From Streptomyces parvulus (lineage in GTDB: Bacteria > Actinomycetota > Actinomycetes > Streptomycetales > Streptomycetaceae): a stretch of 64,000 nucleotides of DNA. Under the pieces are notes generated by a model, which saw only the letters and a list, made by a program, of their open reading frames with translations, was not told the DNA's origin and ran no database searches. The first letter of the stretch is position 1, and each line of letters opens with the position of its first letter. The DNA is taken from NCBI RefSeq assembly GCF_014648855.1, contig NZ_BMRX01000021.1:1-64000 (forward strand), written 5' to 3'. Of this stretch, positions 16,112-24,023 are shown one piece after another. Made by a program: the position numbers and the translations under genes.

Positions 16112-16732
16112 GTGCGCTTTCGTCTGACCCCCAGGGAGACGAGCTTCTACGACATGTTCGCCGCCTCCGCGGACAACATCGTCACGGGCTCGAAACTCCT
16201 GATGGAACTGCTCGGGGCGGACGCATCCGCCCGGGCCGAGATCGCAGAGCGTATGCGGGCCGCCGAACACGCGGGTGACGACGCCACGCACGCGATCTTC
16301 CACCAGTTGAACTCCTCGTTCATCACGCCCTTCGACCGCGAGGACATCTACAACCTCGCGTCGTCCCTCGACGACATCATGGACTTCATGGAGGAGGCCG
16401 TCGACCTGGTCGTCCTCTACAACGTCGAGGAACTGCCCAAGGGCGTCGAGCAGCAGATCGAGGTGCTGGCGCGGGCCGCCGAGCTGACCGCCGAGGCCAT
16501 GCCGAACCTGCGCACCATGGACAACCTCACCGAGTACTGGATCGAGGTCAACCGCCTGGAGAACCAGGCCGACCAGATCCACCGCAAGCTGCTCGCCCAC
16601 CTCTTCAACGGCAAGTACGAGGCCATCGAGGTGCTCAAGCTCAAGCAGATCGTGGATGTGCTGGAGGAAGCGGCCGACGCCTTCGAGCACGTGGCGAACA
16701 CGGTGGAGACCATCGCCGTCAAGGAGTCCTGA
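16112..16732 (+). CDS. DUF47/PhoU-like partner of the Pit phosphate transporter
   Basis: The 206-aa all-helical protein is of the DUF47 (PhoU-related) family. It has conserved acidic EEAVDLVVLYN and DREDIYNLASSLDDIMDF motifs likely to bind metal. Genes of this family lie directly upstream of pit in most bacteria and modulate transport. Here only 7 bases separate its stop from the permease ATG. The start is a GTG at 16112 (MRFRLTPRETSFYDMF). No PHO box was seen upstream. Confidence 0.92.
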   Translation: MRFRLTPRETSFYDMFAASADNIVTGSKLLMELLGADASARAEIAERMRAAEHAGDDATHAIFHQLNSSFITPFDREDIYNLASSLDDIMDFMEEAVDLVVLYNVEELPKGVEQQIEVLARAAELTAEAMPNLRTMDNLTEYWIEVNRLENQADQIHRKLLAHLFNGKYEAIEVLKLKQIVDVLEEAADAFEHVANTVETIAVKES

Positions 16733-16739
16733 CCGCTTC

Positions 16740-17738
16740 ATGGACACCTTCGCTCTGGTCGTGACCATCGGGGTCGCGCTCTTCTTCACGTACACCAACG
16801 GCTTCCACGACTCGGCGAACGCGATCGCGACGTCCGTGTCGACCCGCGCGCTGACGCCCCGGGCGGCGCTCGCGATGGCCGCCGTCATGAACCTCGCCGG
16901 CGCGTTCCTCGGCTCGGGGGTCGCCAAGACCGTCAGCGAGGGGCTGATCGAGACGCCCGAGGGGTCGAAGGGGATGGGCATCCTCTTCGCCGCGCTGATC
17001 GGCGCGATCGTCTGGAACCTCATCACCTGGTACTTCGGCCTGCCCTCGTCCTCCTCGCACGCGCTGTTCGGCGGCATGGTCGGGGCGGCGCTGGCGGGCA
17101 GTACGACCGTGTACTGGCACGGCGTCGTCGACAAGATCGTCATCCCGATGTTCGTGTCCCCGGTCGTCGGCCTGGTCGCCGGCTACCTGGTGATGACCGC
17201 GATCATGTGGATGTTCCGGCGGGCCAACCCGCACAAGGCCAAGCGGGGCTTCCGCATCGCGCAGACGGTGTCGGCGGCCGGCATGGCGCTGGGGCACGGC
17301 CTCCAGGACGCCCAGAAGACGATGGGCATCGTGGTGATGGCGCTGGTCATCGCCGACGTCGAGGACTACGGCGACCCCATCCCGGTCTGGGTGAAGATCG
17401 CCTGTGCGCTGATGCTGTCCGCGGGGACGTACGCGGGCGGCTGGCGGATCATGCGGACGCTGGGCCGCAAGATCATCGAGCTGGACCCGCCGCAGGGGTT
17501 CGCCGCCGAGACGACGGGTGCGTCGATCATGTTCGGTTCGGCGTTCCTGTTCCACGCGCCCATCTCCACCACCCACGTGATCACCTCCGCGATCATGGGT
17601 GTGGGGGCGACGAAGCGGGTGAACGCCGTGCGGTGGGGCGTCGCCAAGAACATCATCATGGGGTGGTTCATCACCATGCCGGCGGCCGCCGTGGTGGCGG
17701 CGGTGTCGTTCTGGATCGTGGACCTGGTGGTCCTGTAG
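16740..17738 (+). CDS. pit: Pit-type inorganic phosphate permease
   Basis: The 332-aa polytopic membrane protein is of the PiT family (low-affinity, cation-coupled phosphate uptake). The duplicated family signatures are present: GFHDSANAIATSVSTRALTP near the N-terminus and ALGHGLQDAQKTMGI with HAPISTTHVITSAIMG in the second half. About ten membrane segments are expected. It forms an operon with the DUF47 gene and ends at a bidirectional terminator shared with pstB. Confidence 0.95.
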   Translation: MDTFALVVTIGVALFFTYTNGFHDSANAIATSVSTRALTPRAALAMAAVMNLAGAFLGSGVAKTVSEGLIETPEGSKGMGILFAALIGAIVWNLITWYFGLPSSSSHALFGGMVGAALAGSTTVYWHGVVDKIVIPMFVSPVVGLVAGYLVMTAIMWMFRRANPHKAKRGFRIAQTVSAAGMALGHGLQDAQKTMGIVVMALVIADVEDYGDPIPVWVKIACALMLSAGTYAGGWRIMRTLGRKIIELDPPQGFAAETTGASIMFGSAFLFHAPISTTHVITSAIMGVGATKRVNAVRWGVAKNIIMGWFITMPAAAVVAAVSFWIVDLVVL

Positions 17739-17770
17739 CGGCCGGGCGCACCGGCCGGTGCGAAGACGGA

Positions 17771-17801
17771 GGGCCCGCCCCCGGGCTTCGGGGGCGGGCC
17801 C
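17771..17801. terminator. Bidirectional terminator between pit and pstB
   Basis: Arms 17771-17783 and 17789-17801 form a perfect 13-bp GC stem with a 5-base loop. It lies 32 bases after the pit stop and 57 bases after the pstB stop on the opposite strand, so it can end both transcripts. Confidence 0.85.
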
Positions 17802-17858
17802 TTGTGCTCCTCGCGGTGGCACCGCCATGCAGCACCGCGAGGGGATCGGGAGGGGCCT

Positions 17859-18635
17859 CTAGCCGAAGCGGCCGGAGATGTAGTCCTCGGTGGCCTGGAC
17901 CGACGGGTTGGAGAAGATGCGCTCCGTGTCGTCGATCTCGATCAGCTTGCCGGGCTGGCCGACGGCCGCCAGGTTGAAGAACGCCGTGCGGTCGGAGACG
18001 CGCGCCGCCTGCTGCATGTTGTGCGTCACGATGACGATCGTGAAGCGCTCCTTCAGCTCGCCGATCAGGTCCTCGATCGCGAGGGTGGAGATCGGGTCGA
18101 GGGCGGAGCAGGGCTCGTCCATGAGCAGGACGTTCGGCTCGACCGCGATCGCCCGCGCGATGCACAGGCGCTGCTGCTGGCCGCCGGAGAGTCCGGAGCC
18201 CGGCTTGTTCAGGCGGTCCTTGACCTCGTTCCAGAGGTTGGCGCCCCGCAGGGACTTCTCGACGACGTCGTCCAGCTGGGACTTCTTGTACTTGCCGTTG
18301 AGGCGCAGGCCCGCCGCCACGTTGTCGTAGACCGACATCGTCGGGAAGGGGTTCGGGCGCTGGAAGACCATGCCGACCTCGCGGCGCACGGCGACCGGGT
18401 CGATGCCGGCGCCGTAGAGGTTCTCGTCGTCCAGCATGACCTTGCCGTCCACCCGGCCGCCCGGGGTGACCTCGTGCATGCGGTTGAGCGTGCGCAGGAA
18501 GGTGGACTTGCCGCAGCCGGAGGGGCCGATGAAGGCCGTCACGGAGCGGGGCTCGACGGTCATCGAGATGTCCTCGATGGCCAGGAAGGAGCTGTAGTAG
18601 GCGTTGAGGCCGCTGACATCTATGCGCTTGGCCAT
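17859..18635 (-). CDS. pstB: Phosphate ABC transporter ATP-binding protein PstB
   Basis: The 258-aa ABC ATPase has Walker A GPSGCGKST, Q-loop FQRPNPFP, signature LSGGQQQR, Walker B VLLMDEP and the His switch in VTHNMQQ. It is the last gene of pstSCAB and powers high-affinity phosphate uptake. The ATG at 18635 (MAKRIDVSGL) matches the usual PstB N-terminus; an in-frame GTG at 18644 is possible. It begins 52 bases after the pstA stop. Confidence 0.96.
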   Translation of the reverse strand: MAKRIDVSGLNAYYSSFLAIEDISMTVEPRSVTAFIGPSGCGKSTFLRTLNRMHEVTPGGRVDGKVMLDDENLYGAGIDPVAVRREVGMVFQRPNPFPTMSVYDNVAAGLRLNGKYKKSQLDDVVEKSLRGANLWNEVKDRLNKPGSGLSGGQQQRLCIARAIAVEPNVLLMDEPCSALDPISTLAIEDLIGELKERFTIVIVTHNMQQAARVSDRTAFFNLAAVGQPGKLIEIDDTERIFSNPSVQATEDYISGRFG

Positions 18636-18687
18636 GGGTATCACTGCTTCTCTCGGGTCAGGTCGCTGACTGTTTCCGCCGGTCGCG

Positions 18688-19746
18688 TCAGCGACCCGTC
18701 TTCGGTGCCTTCCAGCGCGCGATGCCGCGGGCCGCCAGGTTGAGGATCATGATGAACGCGATGAGCGTCAGGGCCGCCGCCCAGGCACGGTCGTAGGCCG
18801 GGTCGGAGCCCGCGCTGTACTGGAGGTAGATGTACATCGGCAGCGACTCCTGCGGATCCTGGAACGGGTTCGCGTTGATGAAGTCGGTGCCCCAGACCAG
18901 CAGCAGCACGGGGGCCGTCTCACCGGTGATGCGGGCGACGGCCAGCATGACGCCGGTGACGATGCCGCCGATCGACGTCGGCAGGACCACCTTGAGGATC
19001 GTGCGCCACTTGGGCACGCCCAGGGCGAGCGACGCCTCGCGCAGCTCGTTCGGGACGAGCTTGAGCATCTCCTCGGTGGACCGGACGACCACCGGGATCA
19101 TCAGGATGCACAGGGCGAAGGAACCGGCGATGCCGGACGGGCCCATGTCGAGGATCAGGACCCACAGGCTGAGGACGAACAGGCCCGCGACGATCGACGG
19201 GATGCCCGTCATGACGTCGACGAAGAAGGTGACGGCCTTGGCGAGCCGGCCGCGGCCGTACTCGACGAGGTAGATCGCGGTGAGCACGCCGATCGGCACG
19301 GAGAACAGGGTGGCGAGGCCGACCTGCTCCAGGGTGCCGAGGATGGCGTGGTAGATGCCGCCGCCGGGCTCGCTGTCGGCGACCACGCCCATCGAGTGGC
19401 TGAGGAAGTAGCCGTCGAGGACCTTCACGCCCTGCTTCACGGTCTCCCAGATCAGGGAGAGCAGCGGGATCAGCGCCATCAGGAAGGCGACCCAGACCAT
19501 GCTGGTCGCCACCCGGTCCTTGGCCTGGCGCACGCCCTCGACGCGCGCCGAGATGCCGTACGAGCCGGCGACGAAGAGCACCGCGGCGATCAGCGCCCAC
19601 TGGATGCTGCTGTGCAGGCCGGCCGCGGCGCTGATGCCCAGGCCGAGCAGGACCGATCCGCCGGCGACCGCCCAGGGGAACCACTTGGGCAGGGTCGCGC
19701 CGCGCAGGGAGCTGCGGCTCTTGGGGGTAAGGGTTGCGTGGCTCAT
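18688..19746 (-). CDS. pstA: Phosphate ABC transporter permease PstA
   Basis: The 352-aa permease has a hydrophobic N-terminal extension (two extra segments before residue 90) and then the binding-protein-dependent permease core. The EAA-like motif is REASLALGVPKWRTILKVVLP. Its ATG overlaps the pstC stop (ATGA), so the two permeases are coupled. The long open frame upstream of this start is a shadow of pstC. Confidence 0.95.
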   Translation of the reverse strand: MSHATLTPKSRSSLRGATLPKWFPWAVAGGSVLLGLGISAAAGLHSSIQWALIAAVLFVAGSYGISARVEGVRQAKDRVATSMVWVAFLMALIPLLSLIWETVKQGVKVLDGYFLSHSMGVVADSEPGGGIYHAILGTLEQVGLATLFSVPIGVLTAIYLVEYGRGRLAKAVTFFVDVMTGIPSIVAGLFVLSLWVLILDMGPSGIAGSFALCILMIPVVVRSTEEMLKLVPNELREASLALGVPKWRTILKVVLPTSIGGIVTGVMLAVARITGETAPVLLLVWGTDFINANPFQDPQESLPMYIYLQYSAGSDPAYDRAWAAALTLIAFIMILNLAARGIARWKAPKTGR

Positions 19747-20753
19747 GCGTTGGCCCCCGAGTACTCCTTGCGGCGGGCGATGATCATGCGGGCCGCGCCG
19801 TTGACGGCCAGGGTGATCACGAAGAGGACCAGACCGGAGGCGATCAGCGCGTCCTGGCCCATCACGGTCGCCTCGTTGAACTTGCTGGCGATGTTCTGCG
19901 CGAAGGTGCCGCCGCCCGGGTCGAGCAGGCTGGGACTGATGTCGAAGGTCGGCGAGAGGACCATCGCGACGGCCATCGTCTCGCCGAGCGCGCGGCCGAG
20001 TCCGAGCATCGAGGCGGAGATGACGCCGGAGCGGCCGAACGGGATCACCGACATCCGGATGACCTCCCAGCGCGTGGCGCCGAGGGCCAGGGCGGCCTCC
20101 TCGTGCATGCGCGGGACCTGCCGGAAGACCTCGCGGCTGACGTTGGTGATGATCGGCAGGATCATGATCGCGAGCAGGATGCCCACGGTGAACAGCGAGC
20201 GCGGGGCGCCGCCGTTCCACTCCAGGATCCCGGTCCAGCCGAGGTACTGGTCCAGCCAGCCGTAGAGGCCGTTCAGGTGCGGCACGAGGACGAGCGCGCC
20301 CCACAGGCCGTAGACGATCGAGGGCACCGCGGCGAGCAGGTCGATCACGTAGGCGATCGGGCCGCCCAGCCGGCGCGGTGCGTAGTGCGTGATGAACAGC
20401 GCGATGCCGACCGCGATCGGGACCGCGATGACCATGGCGATGATCGACGACACGATGGTGCCGAAGGCCAGGACCGCGATGCCGAACTCGGCGGGGACGC
20501 CGCTCGGGTTCCACTCGAAGGTGGTGAAGAAGTTGGCCTCGTCCTTGCTGATCGCGAGGATCGCGCGGTAGGTGAGGAAGGCCGCGATGGCGGCCATGAT
20601 GACCAGCACCAGGATGCCGGAACCGCGGGAGAGCCCGAGGAAGATCCGGTCGCCGGGGCGGGTGGCGCCGCGGGCGGCGCGCTGGTCACCGGGGCCGGTG
20701 GGCCCGGGTGCGGGGGAGGGTGTCGGCTTCTGGGTGTCCGTGGTTATGTCCAT
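19743..20753 (-). CDS. pstC: Phosphate ABC transporter permease PstC
   Basis: The 336-aa permease has about six membrane segments. Its EAA-type loop is HEEAALALGATRWEVIRMSV, and GLGRALGETMAVAMVL is characteristic of PstC. A Pro-rich cytoplasmic N-terminus of about 35 residues precedes it. The 125-base gap to pstS contains a strong hairpin likely to lower expression of pstC, pstA and pstB relative to pstS. Confidence 0.95.
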   Translation of the reverse strand: MDITTDTQKPTPSPAPGPTGPGDQRAARGATRPGDRIFLGLSRGSGILVLVIMAAIAAFLTYRAILAISKDEANFFTTFEWNPSGVPAEFGIAVLAFGTIVSSIIAMVIAVPIAVGIALFITHYAPRRLGGPIAYVIDLLAAVPSIVYGLWGALVLVPHLNGLYGWLDQYLGWTGILEWNGGAPRSLFTVGILLAIMILPIITNVSREVFRQVPRMHEEAALALGATRWEVIRMSVIPFGRSGVISASMLGLGRALGETMAVAMVLSPTFDISPSLLDPGGGTFAQNIASKFNEATVMGQDALIASGLVLFVITLAVNGAARMIIARRKEYSGANA

Positions 20754-20836
20754 CGGGTTCTCCGGTCTGCGGAGCCGTCGTGGGCGGCGGCTCGGGCGGA
20801 GCCCGCGGGGGGCTCCTGGCGGCGGTGCACCGGACG

Positions 20837-20873
20837 GTGCGGTCCGGCCCCGGGGTGGGGGGCCGGACCGCAC
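20837..20873 (-). terminator. Hairpin between pstS and pstC (attenuator or 3'-protecting stem)
   Basis: Arms 20837-20851 and 20859-20873 give a perfect 15-bp stem with a 7-base loop. It starts 6 bases after the pstS stop. Its position suits partial termination or mRNA stabilisation, which would explain excess binding protein over permease. Confidence 0.8.
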
Positions 20874-20878
20874 TCGGG

Positions 20879-22012
20879 TCAGCTCAGGCCCGAGATGGTC
20901 TCGCGGACCTTGGTGATGATCTCGGTGGGCATCGGGGCGTAGCCGGCGTCCGCCAGCTGGCCCTGGCCGTCCTCCGAGGCGATGTAGTTCAGGAAGGACT
21001 TGGTGGCGGGCAGGGTCTCCGCCTTGTTGCCCTTGTCGCAGGCGATCTCGTACGTCACCAGGACGATCGGGTAGGCGCCGGCGGCGTCCGGGGTGTAGTC
21101 CAGCTCCAGGGCGAGGTCCTTGCCGGTGCCGACGACCTTGGCCGCGCCGATGGCGGCGGTGGCGTTCTCGACGGTGGCCTTGACCGGCTCGGCGGCGGCG
21201 GTCTTGACGTCGACCGTCTTGATGCCTTCCTTCGCGTACGACAGCTCGAAGTACGAGATGGAGCCGGAGGTCTGCTTCACCTGGGAGGCCAGGCCGGAGG
21301 AGCCCTGCGCGGACTGGCCGCCCTTGGCCTCCCAGGACTTGCCGCCCTCGTACTTCCAGTCCTCGGGCGCGGCGGCCTTCAGGTACTTGGTGAAGTTGTC
21401 CGTGGTGCCGGACTCGTCCGAGCGGTGGAAGGCCTGGATCTTCAGGTCGGGCAGCTTCGCGTCGGGGTTGAGCTTGGCGATCGCCGCGTCGTTCCAGTTG
21501 GTGATCTTGCTGTCGAAGATCTTGGCGAGCGTCGCGGCGTCCAGGTTGAGGGTGTCGACGCCGGGGACGTTGAAGCCGACCGCGATCGGGCCGCCGACCA
21601 TCGGCAGGTTGATGGCCTGGCCGTCCTTGCAGACCTTCTTGGAGGCCTCGACCTCTTCGGGCTTGAGCGCGGAGTCCGAACCGGCGAACGCCGTCTGGCC
21701 CTGCGTGAACGCGGTGATGCCCGCGCCCGAGCCGGTCGGGTTGTAGTTGATCTGCACGCCCTTGCAGGCGGCGACGTACTGCTTGACCCAGGCGTCGATC
21801 GCGTTCTTCTGGGCCGAGGAGCCGGAGGCCTGGAGCTGGCCCTTGGCGTCCTCGCACTTGATGTTGCTGTTGCTGGCGGCGTTGCTGCTGTCGCCGCTGC
21901 CACCGCTGTTGCCGCCGGTGTCGTCGGAGCCGCACGCCGTGAGGGCCAGGGCGCCGGAGACGGCGAGAGCACCGAGAGCGAGGGCCCGCCGGTTCATGCG
22001 CTGAAGCTTCAC
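20879..22012 (-). CDS. pstS: Phosphate-binding lipoprotein PstS
   Basis: The 377-aa lipoprotein has the lipobox LALTAC and a Ser/Gly/Asn linker. The PstS fold follows with phosphate contacts in SGSSAQKNAI, YNPTGSGAGITAF and HRSDESGTTDNFTKYL. It captures phosphate outside the membrane for PstCAB. The start is the GTG at 22012; an ATG five codons on is possible. Four PHO-box repeats lie about 165-210 bases upstream, showing PhoP control. Confidence 0.97.
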   Translation of the reverse strand: MKLQRMNRRALALGALAVSGALALTACGSDDTGGNSGGSGDSSNAASNSNIKCEDAKGQLQASGSSAQKNAIDAWVKQYVAACKGVQINYNPTGSGAGITAFTQGQTAFAGSDSALKPEEVEASKKVCKDGQAINLPMVGGPIAVGFNVPGVDTLNLDAATLAKIFDSKITNWNDAAIAKLNPDAKLPDLKIQAFHRSDESGTTDNFTKYLKAAAPEDWKYEGGKSWEAKGGQSAQGSSGLASQVKQTSGSISYFELSYAKEGIKTVDVKTAAAEPVKATVENATAAIGAAKVVGTGKDLALELDYTPDAAGAYPIVLVTYEIACDKGNKAETLPATKSFLNYIASEDGQGQLADAGYAPMPTEIITKVRETISGLS

Positions 22013-22178
22013 TTGAGGGAGTTCCTTCCAGGAGCCGCCGTCCTGAATCCGGCGGCGTGCGAGGACTTCGACGCAGGGCGCGTGGAGCGTTCTGCGGTAA
22101 GGGTGGTGCGTTCTGCGAGCTGGGATACGGACGCGTTTTCGGATGCGGCCCGTACCGGCTAAGGCCGAAATTAGGCAG

Positions 22179-22222
22179 AACAGGTGAAGCCGCCGATGGG
22201 CGTAAATGAACGCGGGGTGAAC
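22179..22222 (-). promoter_or_regulatory. PHO box upstream of pstS
   Basis: Four contiguous 11-base direct repeat units read on the minus strand: GTTCACCCCGC, GTTCATTTACG, CCCATCGGCGG and CTTCACCTGTT. Units 1, 2 and 4 match the Streptomyces PhoP consensus GTTCACC well; unit 3 is weak. Confidence 0.85.
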
Positions 22223-22260
22223 CCCTGTGGACGGTGCGGTGAGGTCACGGAACGCTTACG

Positions 22261-22698
22261 TCAAGGACACGGAGCGGTTCCGGGCGGGCGGGTGGCCAGC
22301 AGGGCGTCGACGAGGTCGCGGTCGCGGGGCTGGGTGAGGCGGGCCCGGGCGGCCGCCGGCTCCAGCCACAGGATGCGGTCGACCTCGTCGGACGGGGCGA
22401 AGGCGCCGGTGAGGGCGGCCGCCGCCCAGTAGCGGACCTCCTTGGGCCGGCCGTTCGCCGGGTAGCGCAGGGTGGGCAGCTCGACGCCGGGCCGGGCGGC
22501 GTAGCCGGTCTCCTCCGCCACCTCGCGCAGCGCCGCCGTGAGGTGGTCCTCGCCGCGCTTGAGCTTGCCCTTGGGGTGCGACCAGTCGTCGTACTTCGGG
22601 CGGTGGACGAGGCACAGCTCCAGCACCCGGGGGCGCCCGGGGGCGGTGCGCCACAGGACGCAGCCGGCCGCCTGGACGGTGTCGCCGGGGGTCACCAC
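22261..22698 (-). CDS. Nudix hydrolase
   Basis: The 145-aa protein carries a complete Nudix box from GKLKRGEDHL to REVAEETGY, with the catalytic glutamates. The segment YDDWSHPKGKLKRGE resembles MutT-type and diadenosine-polyphosphate hydrolases of the ppk/CHAD neighbourhood. It would cleave a nucleoside diphosphate linked to another moiety; the substrate is not shown. It starts at GTG 22698, 32 bases after the CHAD gene, and likely belongs to the leftward ppk-CHAD-nudix transcript. Confidence 0.9.
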   Translation of the reverse strand: MVTPGDTVQAAGCVLWRTAPGRPRVLELCLVHRPKYDDWSHPKGKLKRGEDHLTAALREVAEETGYAARPGVELPTLRYPANGRPKEVRYWAAAALTGAFAPSDEVDRILWLEPAAARARLTQPRDRDLVDALLATRPPGTAPCP

Positions 22699-22730
22699 GG
22701 TGCGCTCACGCCTCCTGTCCCGGGGGAGTC

Positions 22731-24023
22731 CTACGGCAGCCGGACCGGTTCCTTGCGCCAGCTGTGCTGGAACGCGTACCTCGCCGCCTCCACCTCATGC
22801 CGCTGATCCGCGTGGAGCACGCCCAGCGCGTACGCCGTCGCCGGCGCGATGCGCGGCGTACGGGCCGCCTGGGCCGCGGCCGCGGCGGCCTCCGAGGCGT
22901 CGCGGTGCCGGTCCAGGGCCTCGCCCGCCGCGATCAGGCGTACGTCCGCGCAGCCGTCGGCGCCCTCGGTCCCGCCGGAGTCCGCGGCGGCCCCCGGGTA
23001 CGCGCCGGTCAGCACCTCGACGGCGTACCGGTGCAGGCGCAGGAGCAGGCGGACCTGGTGCCAGGGGGCGTCCTGCGGGTGGGGCGACGGGTCCGGGGAG
23101 AGGCCGTGGACCAGGGCCTGGGCGTTGTACGGGCTGCCCGCGGTGACCAGTGGCAGGGCGGCCACGGCGTCGGCCAGGCGGTCCTTCGCGGCGGTGGCCA
23201 GCGGACGGAGGTCGGCGGCGGTGGCGGCCGCCGGGGCGGTGAGGGGGCCGGTGGCCCGCAGGGGGACCTCGCTGGCCAGTAAGGCGACCTTGTCGGCGAC
23301 CGCGTGGAAGCGGCTGCTGCCCAGCGCCTGGAGCGCGGTGGAGTGGGCCCGGGTGCGGGCCAGGGTCAGCTGCCGGTCCAGCAGCGCGCCCGCCTTGGCC
23401 GCGCCGACGGTGAGGTTGCCGCGGTCCGGCTGGGTGGTGGGCGGTGCGGGGGTGCCGGGGGTGCCGGAGGTTCCGGGGGGCGTGGCGAACGGCACCGGTG
23501 TCGCGGCCGTACGGCCGGTCACCGGGCGCGGGGCAGGGAGCGACGGTGAGCCGGAGAGCCGGTGCAGGGCCTGGAGCAGGCGTTCCAGGCGGGACGCGTA
23601 CTCGTGCTCCATCGCCAGCGTGCCCGACAGCCAGGCCAGCTCCGGGCGCATCGTCTCGGCCCAGTCGGCGTCCAGCAGGGGCTGGAAGGTGTGCAGGGTG
23701 CCGCTGAGGCGGCGGGCCGCGCGGCGCAGGGCGCGGGCCGTGTCCACGTGGCCGGTGGACGGGGCGGGGGGCGTCGCCGACCTGGCCGCGGGGGACGCCC
23801 CGTTCGGTGACGCGCCCGACTCGCGGTGCCTGCGCAGGGCCCGGAGGAACTCCGTCGCCTGGGCCCGGAGGTAGGACGCCAGGGCGTCGGTGTCCGGGTG
23901 GGAGTGCGGGGGCGGGGGCGGTGCGTCCGGGGTCGGGTGCGGGTGCGGGTCCCCGGGGGTGTGCGGGCCGGGGGACGCCCCCGCGGGGGCCCGGTCCGTC
24001 GGGTCAAGGTGTCGCTGTGCCAC
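22731..24023 (-). CDS. CHAD domain protein (polyphosphate-associated), TTA-containing
   Basis: The 430-aa protein has a disordered Pro/His-rich N-terminus (1-48) and then an alpha-helical CHAD domain with its conserved basic/His residues (TEFLRALRRHRES; DTARALRRAARRLSGTL; RLLLRLHRYAVE). CHAD domains bind polyphosphate, and the gene overlaps the ppk stop by 20 bases. A Pro/Thr-rich insertion (about 160-200) splits the domain. Codon 248 is TTA (plus strand 23280-23282), so translation should need the bldA tRNA. Confidence 0.88.
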   Translation of the reverse strand: MAQRHLDPTDRAPAGASPGPHTPGDPHPHPTPDAPPPPPHSHPDTDALASYLRAQATEFLRALRRHRESGASPNGASPAARSATPPAPSTGHVDTARALRRAARRLSGTLHTFQPLLDADWAETMRPELAWLSGTLAMEHEYASRLERLLQALHRLSGSPSLPAPRPVTGRTAATPVPFATPPGTSGTPGTPAPPTTQPDRGNLTVGAAKAGALLDRQLTLARTRAHSTALQALGSSRFHAVADKVALLASEVPLRATGPLTAPAAATAADLRPLATAAKDRLADAVAALPLVTAGSPYNAQALVHGLSPDPSPHPQDAPWHQVRLLLRLHRYAVEVLTGAYPGAAADSGGTEGADGCADVRLIAAGEALDRHRDASEAAAAAAQAARTPRIAPATAYALGVLHADQRHEVEAARYAFQHSWRKEPVRLP

